From: Formicarius rufipectus
Taxonomy: Eukaryota > Chordata > Aves > Passeriformes > Formicariidae
Direction: 5' to 3'
NCBI GenBank assembly: GCA_013399695.1
Contig: VXAU01004947.1
Coordinates: 682,990-746,989, forward strand
DNA: 64,000 bases
In this document: in pieces, positions 47,890 to 61,675 of the stretch
How positions within the stretch are numbered: position 1 is the stretch's first letter
Layout: every line of letters starts with the position of its first letter
The notes under the pieces: model-generated
Told to the model about the DNA's origin: nothing
Databases searched by the model: none
What the model saw: the letters and a program-made list of their open reading frames with translations, nothing else
Program-made: the position numbers and the translations under genes

Positions 47890-50800
47890 ATGACATAATC
47901 AAATGCAATTATATATTCTAGAGTACAAGTACTATTTAAATTACGGTTATGATCAAAGAACATCAATCTCAATTTGCACTCAATTTTAGTTTTTAAAACC
48001 TTTCAAGATTTTTGCTTTGAATGTGTCTTCTGAATTGTTTCACAATAAAGTTGTTAAGCAAAGTATAGCTCTAGAAAGCCAAGATGCCTTTGGCTAAAGA
48101 GTCTTATGATGCTGCTTTAATTCTAATGGAGATACTAACTTGTGCCCAGAAGAGAGGGCTGAAGCCAGACTCTTAATTCCATCACTTACTACAAGATTGT
48201 ATTTAAGTAATTGTTTTCATTCTCAATTTCTGCAGCCATTGCGCAGAACTATCCAATTTTTTTTCCATTACTACTCCTCTTCTCCACTGACAGGCAGCAG
48301 TTCCAATCTTCTTCACTATTGTTTTCTTCTCCCTTCCAAGAGATAACTTCAGCTACTTTTACACTTTGAACTCCATCCTAACACCGAACACCACTGACTT
48401 CTCTATCCCGCAGCTGAAAGCAAGGGAAAGTCAAGATAAGATTAGTGAGTATTCAATCAGTGAGTCCAAGAAATACTCATGAAGTCAAGATAGACTCATT
48501 CAGAGACTAAGTTCAAAAGAATTGGAGTTTGCAGTTAAGTTCTGGTCCACAAAAAGCTCACAATGACTATAATGTTTCAGTGCAATGCACAAGGAGCAGA
48601 TCCATACAGCAGAAAAGGTGTTTCTGAGAACCCAAGTCCTCAGGGAACCCATCACAGGTGGTGGTATTTCAGACTTACTTCAGCTGGTTCGTTAACGGGA
48701 CACCCATTAGTAGCTGAAGCTGACTGTCTGCAGCTGCTTCTGGAGCACAGCTTGTGGTTAAGTTTCAGCCAAAGTACTTTGAGACTTCCACACAGAAAAT
48801 ACTGCTCCACAGTGTAAAGTGTGGTGACAGTGACGATCAGACCACTTTCAAAGCGAACTCCTTGTCTTACAAAGACACCCACTATTTTGGTTCACACGTT
48901 TCTTCTGAAACTGCTCTTTCAACCATTCACCTTCTTGCTCATCTATCAAAGAGACAAATTCAGAACACTAAAAGTAGCGTTATTATAGTGTATGAGTATG
49001 TATGTTTTTATACTCTTGTCTGTATTACAGTGTTTCTCCTTTCATGGGGGAAAAAAGCACCCACATACGCTGAGTTCTGTACTCAGAGTGAAGTACTACC
49101 TATATGATGGCACTGATATTTATTATTCGTACCTTCAGTACCCAGATACACAGGTATGTACTCTCTGGCATAGACAGGTACCACTTAGTAAGAACTAAGG
49201 TTTTTAGGTGTTATCTTAACGAAAAAACAGTGCCTCAAATACTTTCAAATACTAGTTTCCTGAACTGTTTTAAGGTAATTTGTAAAATAGTCTTGCGAAA
49301 CTCTACCCATCTATAAGCCTTTTTTTTTTTGTAAACATTCTCCTCTCACCATCCTCTTCACTTTTCTTAGTCAGTCTAAATTTTCAAAACAACCATGTAA
49401 ATCTAGAATGTTGCCTATCAAACCAGAACACACAGAATAAACCGATCTGTAACTGCACTTTTTTTTTATTTTTGTGGTAAAATTGCAAAAAAATTAATGG
49501 TACAGATCTAGGCTTTACACTCAAGCTCCAACAGAAAGGGAAAAGGAGACACACAGAAACAGTGAGAAAACAAGTCTTGCACTAAGTCATGCCTCTTACA
49601 GAAAGCTATCCTCCTTGAGACTTTTTAGAGACAACAGTTAGTTCAGAACACACACAGAGAAATGGTAATTACTAAAGAACTGATATTACTAATTTTTTTA
49701 CTGACTGATTTATTAGAAAGAATTAGAATACATTTGAAATCCAGCAAACATAACCAACTACCCTGCAATCAATGACTCATTTTCTCAGTTTATTTAACCG
49801 CTACACATTCATACATATATTCAGTAGCTCATATAGCATGCATATTATATGGTTTATTATGCAAGGTAAGTTTAATATCTTTCCCCAAATATTAGAAAAC
49901 ACAAAAGTTGTGCAAAGATAGAAAGCCAGCAAGAATTAACATTAGCTACTTTTTAACTCTTGCCTAAAAAAGATTCTCCCCAAATAACCACATCTACTTA
50001 GGTCTCCATCATGGATTTTTTTTTTTAAAAATAAAACTCACTGTATCACTAGCCACTATGAGTATACAATAACTAAACAAATGTCAACTATTCTGAAAAT
50101 ACATAAATGCATTGATTATTTGAACTCCACCCTCTTCTCTCTACATGTATTTACCCCACGTAATGCATTAATGACCTTGATGGTTCTTTACAACTCCTTG
50201 AGCATAGCTCACTCTCACGACTGCACATCTCTAGTAAAGACAGCTAAGATTAATTATGGGAAAAGTCTATGTAATGGTGATCAACCACATAAAGACCCTT
50301 AACATTAACTTCCTGAGGATTTTTTTTAAAACTATTTTTATAATTCAATTTTTATGGACATTAGCACATCGAGTCTTCAGCACACAAGCATAAAAAGTTA
50401 ACCATGTCTCTAATCCAACTATTTCTACATCACTAGGCAGATAAAGTAAAAATGAAAAAGTTATTGTTCTCTAAAGCATATAACTTTGAATAGCAGGGAA
50501 GTACCACTGCCCCCAGTTTAGAGATACAAAACCAAGACAGATGCAACTATGCTGTTGAAAAATGTATTTATATATTTAAGACAGAGTCTACACTGGAGGA
50601 AGGTTTGGGGAAAACAAACAAACAAAACCAAAACCAAACAAAAACACCTCAGCAGATATACAAGGAAAAACAGAAGAACAGCTTGTGGGCTTTGCTGCAA
50701 CTCTCACAGTAATTGTCATCTACCATCATGAAAAAAGTAAGAAAAAAGCACACCACAAGAAGAGAGACAACTGGAAGTTAATTACCAAACAGAATCTCCT

Positions 50801-52335
50801 GTTAACTGATAGAGAGATGTTTCTCTCCCCAAATAGTTTAAAAGGCACATGCAATTTGTATGTTTTTCACTGGGTATGCTGAACATACCACGTGAGTTCA
50901 GGTTGCTAATTATTAAACTGAAAAAGGCAAAACAAAATAAAAATTACCTTGATACTATCCCACCTGTTGTCTTTAGGCTAGTTTTAGAAAAATACCCAGA
51001 AAAACCTAGAAAATAAATGAACAGCCTCTGGTAACATCCATAAACTATTTTAAAACAAGTAAATTAAAACACCAGTAAATAACTACTTTAAGCCTCACAC
51101 TTTGTCATACATAGTAATAGAAATTATTCATCTTTATGAATAAATTTGCCTTTAATCTTTCTACATTTTTGCATTCAAAATGCTCTTTCTGATCTGGTCA
51201 TTAGTATCTGACTTCCCTCTCACATCCCTGCATAAGAAGTGAACTTGTTATAGTCCAAGGCTACACTTCTCTCTATTCGGGTTTTCATTCAGCTCTCAAG
51301 TCAATGTTGTCATCCCAACATTCATATTTTAGCCTGTTTAGTTAAAAACAATATTTAGCAGTTGGCTATTAAACAAGCATTTCATGAATGTAGTGGGATG
51401 TTCACTACAGCAAACTTCTCTCCACTGCCAGGAAATCTAATTTACCTATTCTTTTAATTATCAGACTGGCATATGGACAGATTAAAAATAGGAAGAAAGC
51501 CAGAAATAACTGTGTCTGATCTGGAAACATGTGCATTTCCTGCAGAATAGGTGACCTGAACATGGTGTCTTATCAAGTAAAATGAAACATTACAATATTT
51601 CTATAGTTCAAATGCATTACATTTTTGTATTAGCTGTCTTCATGAGACGAATGCAACTTCTCCCACTGCTATTTCAGGCATTTTTAATTCTGATGAGAAT
51701 TTAATTGATAATCTTTTTTCTCAGTGGAAAGGTTACTTAATTGTCATTTTAAGCTTGTCTACTCAGCACACTCAAATTGGCATCCCAAAGGATGTTTCTG
51801 TCTGATCTGTATTTCCAGTGAAAAGAACATGGCAACATCTACTACACAGTGCCTAATAACCAACAACCTGTGTCCTTTTATCAGTGTCAAAGCACTCCCA
51901 CTGTGTCCATGTGTAAGGAAGGAGAGGAGCCAAGACCATCCTTTCTCCTGAGTAGCTCAGCAAACCTGAGCACAATTCCACATTGCTGCCATCACACTGA
52001 TGTGGTTTGTACGTCTGGCTGCGTATCTAAAAACCGGGTCCATCTGCCACACCAGTTTCAACTAAAACATTATGCAAGTTCTAGGTCTGTAGAATTAGCA
52101 TATTGAAGTTTTCTCATTTTCACTGTTATGTATTTATAAACAGAGGCTACTTTTTTCCCCTGCAATTCTCCTCATAAGAGCAATCCCCCACGACTAAAGA
52201 AAAAATGAAGTTCAGATTGTGTCTTTTGTGATCGGAACATTTAATCTCTTCTTGTACTCTGTGTTCACTCTGTTATAGAACAGCATATTATCACAAGCTC
52301 CTGAGATAAGTATTCGACTACAGGGCTACACTAGT

Positions 52336-53452
52336 GGTGGACAGGGGAAGAGTATCTGACACTGTTGACTAGCTGGACTTATGCAAAGTGTTTGAAACTA
52401 TCCCACAGGACATCCTTGTCTTTAAACTGGAGAGATGCAGGTCTGATGGATGGACTACTTGGTGGATAAAGAACTGGCTGGATGGCTGCATGAAAAAAGT
52501 TGTGGCTAGTGTCTCATTGTCCACATGCAGACCAGTGGTAAGTGGTGTCCCTCAAGGGCTGATACTGGAGCCAATACTGTTCAACATCTTCACTGGTGAC
52601 ATGGACAGTGGGACTGAGTGCACCCTCAGCAAACTGGCAGGCTTGAGAGTTGGACTAAGGGAAACCTCATGGAGTTCAACAAAGTGAAATGCAACGTTCT
52701 GTACCTGGGTTGTGGCAAGCCCAAACACACTTACAGGTTGGGTGGAGACATGATTGAGAGTCATCCTGCACAGGACTTGGGGGTGATGGTTGATGAAAAA
52801 CTAAACATGAGCCAGCAACAGGTGCTCACAGCCCAGAAAGCCAAACACATCCTGGGCTGCATCAAAAGCAGCAGGGCCAGCACGTTGAACAAGGTGATTC
52901 TACCCCTCTACTCTGCTCTTGTGAGGCCCAACCTGAAGCACTACATATAGCTCTGGGATCCCCAACATAAGAAGGACACGGAAATGCTGGAGCAAGTCCA
53001 GAGGAGGGCCACAAGGTTGATAAGAGGACTGGAGCACCTCCCCTGTGAAGACAGGCTGAGAAAGTTGGGGCTATTGAAGCTGGAGAAGAGACCTCACAGC
53101 AATCTTCCAGTATCTGAATGGGGCCTTCAGGGAAGCTGGAGAGGGAGTCCTCATCAGAACTGTAGTTAGGACAGTTGTAGATAGGACGAGTAATGGGTAC
53201 AGACTGAAAGAAGGGAAACTTAGGCCAGCTATTAGGAAGAATTTTTTCACTGTGAGGGTGATTAGACATTGAACAGGTAGACCCTGGGAAGCTGTGGATC
53301 TCCCAACTCTGGCAGTGCTCAAAGCTAGGCTGGATAAGGCCTTGACCATTCTGGTCTAGTGGGAGATGTCCCTGCCTGTGGCAGGGAGGGTTGGGACTAG
53401 ATGATCATTAAGGTCAACTCAAACCCCTTAATAGTCTATTATTCTATGAATC
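52336..53452 (+). mobile_element. CR1 LINE, 5'-truncated, ~1.1 kb
   Basis: The best-preserved CR1 in the window. It encodes broken pieces of the CR1 reverse transcriptase and its C-terminal region: GVPQGLILEPILFNIFTGDM at about 52540-52600, a block ending HILGCIKSSRAST and LPLYSALVRPNLKH at about 52845-52945, and LEQVQRRATRLIRGLEHLP at 52987-53040. It closes with the 3' UTR and TTATTCTATGAATC. Deletions remove the RT catalytic region and there are several frame breaks. It lies in ZNF292 intron 1, antisense to the gene. Confidence 0.95.
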
Positions 53453-53766
53453 ACAAGACTGAGAAACTCCTTATTCCTAATTTAATGCCTGATCACTGAA
53501 TGTAGTTTACTGATCATCAAAAGAGTATTCAGTGTATTAGATATACAAATATCAAACAGAATTTGCCTATTCAACAAAATCCATTCTCTCCATTGTTCTG
53601 AATAACAGAAGAGGAATCCTTCCAAATTCTGTTCATTATCATATACAGGAGACCAAGAACGCTACACCATATTCACTACCAGATCAAAGGAAAATTATAT
53701 TCAACCCAAAAGATAACAGGGAATTACAAAATAAAGACTGGGTTTTATCCTAAAGAATTTTAGGAT

Positions 53767-53819
53767 ATTAAGGTTCTCAAATTAAGGTTCTCAAATTAAG
53801 GGAATTAAGGTTCTCAAAG
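53767..53819. repeat. Triplicated ATTAAGGTTCTCAAA motif
   Basis: Two immediate copies of ATTAAGGTTCTCAAA followed, after a short ATTAAGGGA spacer, by a third. It begins about 315 bases past the end of the CR1 at 53452. Probably replication slippage. Confidence 0.85.
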
Positions 53820-56800
53820 CAACAAATGCATCTGTCCAGCAGTCACATCAGAAGCTGGATGGGGCTTTGGTAGAAGCTGTCCATGTTACATGAATTCCTC
53901 TAAGGACAAAGGATTGTGCAACTATTTCAGAATAATTAAAAAAATAATAAAGTGAGAACTACATTAGTTAGCACAGCCTTAGAGATGAAAGATACGAGGA
54001 CTAATACCATGGAGTTGTCTTTGGGTTATTTGGAAAGATAAATAGAAAAAAAATATTTTGTACCTTAAAAGAGAAGACCTGGACACTTCTTAAAACATGA
54101 GACATTAAGTTCTTAGCACATGCAAAAGCACAGGCCAAATAAAATGGAAAATGCTATTTCAAAACATAGTTTCAAGTTATACTGTTTGCCTGTTTTTTAA
54201 AATTAAATTTGCAAGCTGCTGTACATCATCATTTTAAAAATGCTGATGGCATAAAAGTATCATGCTATTCTCCCTCACGAAAACTATAGAATTATAAACA
54301 CTGTATTATAATTGCTCAAGGAAAATGTTGAGAGATATAAATCACTGTCTGCAGTGCTATTTCTAGATATGCTCCATACATCCATGAATTTGAAAGTTTC
54401 TTTGCCTTGTGTGTCACTTCACTTAATGAACCCCACAGAAGAAACAAAATGCTGATGTCTCATAACTGTTCTAGTTTGATCTGTAAATAAGAGAAGTCTT
54501 ATGTAGAAACAACCTCCAATATAAAGTATGTCTCCATAAAGCCTAGAGTAAAAAAAAAAACACTATTATATCTAATTGGCAGAGAAAATGGAAAAGGCAA
54601 ATGAAATTTCCCAATTCTTAGTCAAAACAGAAGCAAAGATTCCCCAAAATCTGTGGCTTATGAGGTATTCATTCCCAATCAAAATAATAGGAATAATAAA
54701 AAAATTAAAATACATAGGCAATGGACTGAATATTCAAATAGATGTCTCATGTCCTTATCAAGAAACTTGAGACACACAAATTAGATATTTTGATAGAATG
54801 AGGTGCCTTACTGAAAGTTAATATTAACATATATACAGTTCCTTGTACAGTCCTGCACAATGTATTCCATAGTCAATACCTCATGCTTTTGAAAAACTGA
54901 ATCTTCAATAACTGCAGTTTTAGAAAGCAACCTAGACATTACTGATGTCCATTGTTCAAAAGTGGGGAATGAAGCTTGGATTTGTGAGAAAAGATTAAGG
55001 CAGGAATGTACATGCCGGTACAGAAAGTACCTAATACATTTAGTTATGCTAGCACAGATGAGCAACTACTGCTTACAGTCAATTACTACAAGTAAATTGA
55101 AAGCTACAGTGAGGTCTTTAGAGATTTTTTTTTTTTAAATGGCTGAAGAACTATGTATAGCAGAATGCCTCACAGTCTTTGAATGGACAATAAGAATCAA
55201 GGATATCATGCAGAAACTGTATCCACATGTCATGACCTGTAATTATAAACTCTGACTAGAAGGATTTCTCAGCGAAATGGTAGTTCACTGATAGAAGGGA
55301 TTTCCTCAGCAACTTCAGTGAAAGCATAAGGTAACTTTAACCCAGATAAACATTCGCATCAGGGTAACTATGAAACTAAGTATCTATTTGTTAAACCTAC
55401 ATAGAGAGGCGAGTTTTTGTCAAGATGCTGAAGTTTTATTAATTTTAAGACCTCCATCGACATTTTGTCATCTTCTTAACTACCTTCATTTGTTATATGT
55501 CAGAGAATTACCACTCTTCTTATGAGTATTTGTACTTGGAAGGATAAATAGCATGTTTTACAGGACAAGTACTTAAACCTACATCTTAGATTGTAACCTT
55601 ACTGAGTTCTTAGCAGTCCCTGCAAGTAAGGACTTCAAAGTCATGTACATTTCAAGGATATAACAACACAGCAAAAAGAAACTAGAAAAAAGGGAAAAAT
55701 GCAAAATCAAGGACTGCAAAAACTCTGTTCTCCAAAGCAAAAACTGGAAAATGTCTGAATATAGTTCTGAAGATCTAAGAGGTGCTTCCAACAGAAAAGG
55801 AATATGCTGCGTTTCCCATCTACATGGGATACAATAAATCACAGTAGTCTTAAATTGCAACACAAGACTAAGGATGAAGTTCAACTGGAAGAAGAGGGAA
55901 ATGACTAAAGGCAAAGATTACTAAACTAAAATGTATTATCCCAGGAGTTTTTTGAGTATTTCTTACTGGAAATTCTTGAGAATAGGTTAAACAAGCATTT
56001 GTAGCTATGGTTTTTCAATAAGCAATTCTGCTTTAGAATCATGGTCTACCTGAATTACTTTGATACAGGAAAATCTATTAATAAAATCTTACAAAGCTCA
56101 AAAGTTCTAATGAAGACCAGCTCCAATCTGGGATGATGCTGAGGCTTGATGCCATTATTGAGGACAATTGAGTACTAAACCAATTATGTGCATTGTTTAG
56201 ATTTACCCTAAACAGTGAAGGTGTTTTCATCCAAACATTTTTCATATACAGAAAATGTGCATGTACCACTTTATTTGAAAGCAAGACAACTTCACTGACT
56301 CTCCATAGTTACCAGCTTAAAAAAATCTGGGGGCATTGTTTCTACCCCCCTTCAATAAGATAACATCACTGTTTGACATGGCAGGTCTTACAACCATGAA
56401 GGAGCACAAAAATGCCAGAGGCAGCTAAAAAGTTTGCATTACGTGACACAATGATGACAGCTGTTTCTCTTCATGCCCTTGGGAATCTGTGCAGTGTACT
56501 ATATTTAAGCAGATTCCTTGTGATTTTTAGCAGCTGTGCATCTCTTCCTGAACAACAGAACATCTGGAGGTTACAGGTACAAAAGCAAAATTGAAAGTAC
56601 TGGAAGTTACAATGGGAACCTTACACTCACGGTAATGTATGCAGGAGAAAACAGCAACTGTGAGACCAGAAGAAAATAAAAGGGAGCGTGTAAAGACAGA
56701 AACATCAAAACAAACTTTTAAGTGTTAGACTCAGTTACTGAACTCAACAGAAAACACTTTTTAAAGAAGTAGAGGCTATAGAATTCAAGCACACTCAAGA

Positions 56801-57229
56801 GACAGAGACTTGGTTAGACAGGCAATCATTGAACTGAAAGCTCAAAAAACATCCACCTTACCAACAATCACATTCCAGTAGTTTCTGACTATATTATGTC
56901 AATGTTATTATTAGCTGCTGAGCCAAACAAAACCTGAAGTGGACATCTACCTACACACTCAGTGAAGAGTTGGATGAGCATAGTCTGGAGTAAGAGATCA
57001 GGTGCGATACTAAGAAGGAGGAAATGTCTTCTACTGATATTAAAAGGGCACCTGGCATTTTGCTGGTGGTGTTTTTCACCATTAGTGAACACTAATCTTA
57101 TGGTCATATCAGGAAGAAACATCGCAACAACAGGTGCTTGATCAAAAAGCAGAAAAAGCCTTTTAAAGGCTGTTGAGATCTTCATATACAGAATTACTCT
57201 TGGCAAGGGATCACACTAACTCCTACAAA

Positions 57230-57275
57230 AAAACCCACAAACAAACAAACAAAAAAACCCCAAACACTAAAACCA
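57230..57275. repeat. CAAA/ACCC simple repeat
   Basis: A-rich stretch with (CAAA)n and ACCC units in ZNF292 intron 1, similar in composition to the 37.2-kb minisatellite but without a regular long unit. Confidence 0.75.
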
Positions 57276-60200
57276 GAAAACAGAAAAGCAGCTACTGAAA
57301 CATTTGCTTGTCATGGATTAAGACAGACTGGGTTTGGATACATCCAGAAGTTGCAGGCAAAAGGTTTAAAAAAGGTTCTATTTCAAATTTTATGGATAGA
57401 ACTGAAGATTATTTCTGTGATCTTGCGTCTGAAGTGGAAGCTGAGAATACAGACACTAAAAGTGATGAAGACAATGACAGTGAAGAGGGTGACAGCACCA
57501 GAAAGCTGTTAAACTGTGACATGTAAAAACCAACAGACAATTGTACTAAGATTTGTAAGAGAAGTCATAAGAGAAAAAAATAAGGCTAACCTCCAACAGA
57601 AACAAACAACTAGTGAAAACTTGATAAATTTATTATATAGGGATTACAGGTATGTAGAAGTAATAATAACAATAAAGAAGAGGGTTTTTTATGTAGAGCT
57701 CTGCATGTTTGTTTTTAAGAGGGACATTTTAGATTAGTACAATATATATTCCCCAATATTTCTGAGATCTACTCTATTGTGACAGCAAACAGGAAAATTA
57801 GATGGGACCTTATGGTCCTAATACTTCATTAGAAACTCAATACAGAGTAAAAATCAGTTTAAAACAATAGGAACAAAGTTTATGCAGCCAGAGCAGTTAA
57901 AAACAAGGCTTATTTAAAAGAAGTTTCGGAGTTTCTTTTGAAATACCTAAAAACTCACATGATCCCCCATTTTTCTAACACTTTTTGTGCTAGTGTTAAG
58001 AAGCTCCTAGGTTACTATTGAGTAAACCAGCTACACTAGAAGGATATTAATGTGTCTACCAGCAGCTAAGCACACTTGCTAAACTATCTTAAGACACTAT
58101 TTTCCTCATAACAGGCAGACATAACAAGATAACCAAGAGATGAACCAAAGTACAGGCAAGTTACTAAGGAAAGACTGCACAACAGTCCAAATACTTTCTT
58201 ATGTTTATAATAGAGGTCACTTTGTGACAACTTGAGATTAGTGGCACAAACCTAACCACCTCATGGTGTTGGAGAATCTGTACCACAAAGTACAGCGGGA
58301 GAGAAAAAAAACAACCCTTAAAATCAGATTCAGGAAAGAGATGAGAAGTCAAAATAACAACGGAGGGAAGACTCAAAGATGTCAACCACAGAAAAAGAGT
58401 CAGAGCAGACAGAGGCAACACAAAGATTTCACAACTAACTAGTGATGAAAGAAAATCTCTCACCAGTCTGAAATTCTGTATATAAAAAAAAGGGGGTACA
58501 CTAGGTAATGACCAACTGAAAGGGGACACAGCCCATAGTGAGGAGCTCTGATATACCCATCAGCATCTCACTCACCTAGCTCTCAAGTAAAAAAACCAAA
58601 AAAACCCCAAACAAATATTTTGATCATCTCTAACTGAATGAACCTTTCAAAGCAAAGTCTGAAAATAATCTCATCAGCCACCTCATAGTGACAAGAACAG
58701 CAATCCTTCTTTGGACCATTCTGAATTCTTGCAAAATTCACAGTTTCAATTTTTAGTCACTGCAGCTCAAGATACTTGTTTTGTCTGCACAACTATAGTT
58801 TGTGACAACATAACCATTTGTCACAAATTTGCTAATTACCAAATTGCAACAGAAGAGCATGAATTGCAATTAAAAAGTCATTTGACATATATGCATACCA
58901 ATATGAAATTCAGTTAATAACAATAAAAATAATCTTGTATCTGTCAACGGAGTTCATACAGATATGGCACAGGATTAAGGTCCAGCCTATAATCCCCTTA
59001 AATTTTAAGAATAACTGCATCATTTCACAGTGCAATCAGCAGGAACACACAAAAATATTTATAGCTAATGAAATTCTGCATATAAAATACATCAAAGCAA
59101 ATTTTATTCTTACAAGAGAAGAAAACAATTCTTTAACATTTTCTGTCTAGGCTCAAAGTATGTTGTTTTTATGTGTTTGTAACAGCACTTCTACGCTGTT
59201 GAGTTATAAATAATAAAATAGTTTAAAACTGAGATTTAAAAAAAAAAACAGAAGAAGGATTTGGCTGTACAACTCCCACTTCATTTAATGAGCACAGAAT
59301 ACTTAAATCCTTTATTAGCCTTTGAACCTAAGGATCTTTCCATGCTCTACTGCACATTCTTTAGCTTCCATCAGTATGAAAATACACCGATATCTTGAAC
59401 ATAGTGTTATCCACTCCATTAAGATAATAATAATAAAAAAAAAAAGGTAAAAGTTAATTTATGGCAACAATTTCTGTGATTGCTGGGCTCCAGAATCACT
59501 ACTTATCAAAGTAAAATACAGACACAAGACTATGGAGTTACTGCATGCCTAAAAACTAAGCAGCAAAACAAAAAAAAAGCAGGTAGAATCCTACCCAGAT
59601 AATTGCTACAATGTTTCGTCAGCACTGCATTCCCAGACTTAAGATACAAATTATACATACGTTTTTATAAATATAACAACCACCACTCTGGGTTCCACAA
59701 TATTTGACCAAATTATTCTTTCATGCATATACATTCAAAGACTTTATTTTATAAATCACGGTACATGCCTTTAAACTGTTACTTAAAAGAGATTTCTGAG
59801 GCGGCTTTTACATTATGTGATTTTTTTATAGCCTGCGTGATGCAGTACAAACTAAGTCCACTCTCTGAATCATAAATACTATTTTGTGTTAGCCCAAATC
59901 TTGTAGGAGAGGCTGAATAAGTATTCTGATACCGCAAGCATAGGTTAGTAGATTTTTAAAAATGCCTGTTGAACCAGTATAAAAAATACCTGCCAAAGAA
60001 CAACACTTTAATACATTAAGCAACTCTTTAGACCCCGGTTTAAAATCTGAAAAGAAGGATTTTCAACACTGAACGGTATGTTTCAACATTCAGTGTTATT
60101 TATCAACCTTCAATCAAAACAGATACAGCCTTCCTATAAATCTTGGTACGGATTTGTATCTAAGCCAATTTCTACACAACTGATTTGTTCAGTGAGACTT

Positions 60201-61675
60201 GTGCATGATTCAGAAAACTACTAAACTTGGGCCTTACAATAGACTTTTGCAATAGTCATTAAAGACAATACTCCTATTTGTTAAACTTTAAATCAATCAG
60301 CTCTTGAAGCCACTCACTAAGAACACACAATCATAATGTCCGTGATAAATCTGCTTTTGACATCAGTAATCTACTCTGTACACATCAAGGATGGTGTCTT
60401 CCTTCCCACCTACCCAACTACTTCGGTTCAGTGAACAGCTCATTCACAAGTCAGAAGTCGAGCAGGAGCCCAGAACAGCAGACTTCCACCTCCCAGTGTA
60501 TAAATTTAAGAAAGTAGGTACAAAGATAAAATAGACTGAGAACACACTGATCTGAACCAACATAAATTAATCTTGTTTCTGTGCACCTGCACAGCCATCT
60601 AACCTGCATCAGACTTCTAACCAAGTACAATATGATGAATTTTCACCGGAGAAAAAGAACCTGAAATACAACTCCTGTATACATGAAACAGAATAAAAAT
60701 ATATTTAAAATATTAAGTAGTAAATCTTCCTGACTAGCAAAAATTAGAGCCCGGTTTAATCGAGAAGTAGCAGACACGAAATTACCGTTCTACAATGGCT
60801 ACCATCAAGAATCAACTCTTTAAGGAAACATACAAAATCACAAATAAAACACAATTCAAACCAACCATCTGAATTCGCTCTTACCATTCCACCTTTTAAC
60901 AATCTGCCTACACTCCATGAATGGGTGACAGTAACGTGTAAACAAACATTATCATTTTTAGCAGACAGACTATTAAACATAGTAAAGCTACATAAACAGT
61001 GGTTTCTGTGAATTTCTGTGGCCTAAAATTTTTGAGAACTTGTTTTATACGTTGGGGCACACTTAATACCAGCCAAGAAAGGGTATCTGCGAGAAATCAG
61101 GGCCATGCATAGACACACACATGACTAAAATGGAGCAGTCAGCTTTAACTGAGGAGCTAGCACCACAAAGTTTGTTTAGGAAGGGATACTCAGCAGGGTC
61201 ACCAGCTCAGAAAAAACACCTGCAAACAAAACCTGCTCCAGGACCAGCCCAAGCGCTGGGAAAGCAGGCCCTTTTCCCGGCAGAATAACTACACACAATG
61301 GTGCTTCAAACAGTGCCGGCTCGGCAGCCCTCACCCGAGGTGGGACTGCGCTGCCTTGACAGGGCGAGACAACGGGCAGCAGCACCGCAGACCTACCACC
61401 ATCACCGGCTTAGTTAGTCCGCCACCCCTTCCCCGGGCTGGCAGAAACTCCGCTGTTCCTCCAGGGCACGAAATAGGCAAGAGGAGGGTGGAGGAGGGGG
61501 GCACAGAGCAGGAGCCCCCCGCGCTGAGGGACCTGGGACGGACCTCCAGCTCCCGGCCGGCCCCTCGGCGGAGCCCCCCCGCCCGGACCGCCGCCTCCCT
61601 CCCTTCGCCCCCGGGGGAGGAGAGGTGCCCGAGGCACGGCGGGGGGGGAGCCCCGGTCCGCCACCGCCAGGAACA

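Larger units (their letters stand above)
35449..61675 (-). other. ZNF292 intron 1 (visible part)
   Basis: More than 26 kb of intron. Recognised contents are an 18/22-bp minisatellite (37222-37515), a CR1 copy at 41984-42920, a homopolymer region with a 6-base gap near 46.7 kb, a solo LTR at 47308-47889, a long CR1 at 52336-53452 and a short triplicated motif near 53.8 kb. The rest is AT-rich unique sequence. I examined the larger open frames and found no zinc-finger or other family signal; 57308-57526 is the only one with notable composition. The part from about 61.4 kb on is CpG-rich and belongs to the promoter island. Confidence 0.8.

Noticed and set aside
52388..53349. Several overlapping frames of 60-135 residues on both strands
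   Set aside because: The plus frames are broken pieces of one CR1 element and the minus frames are their shadows; no host gene.
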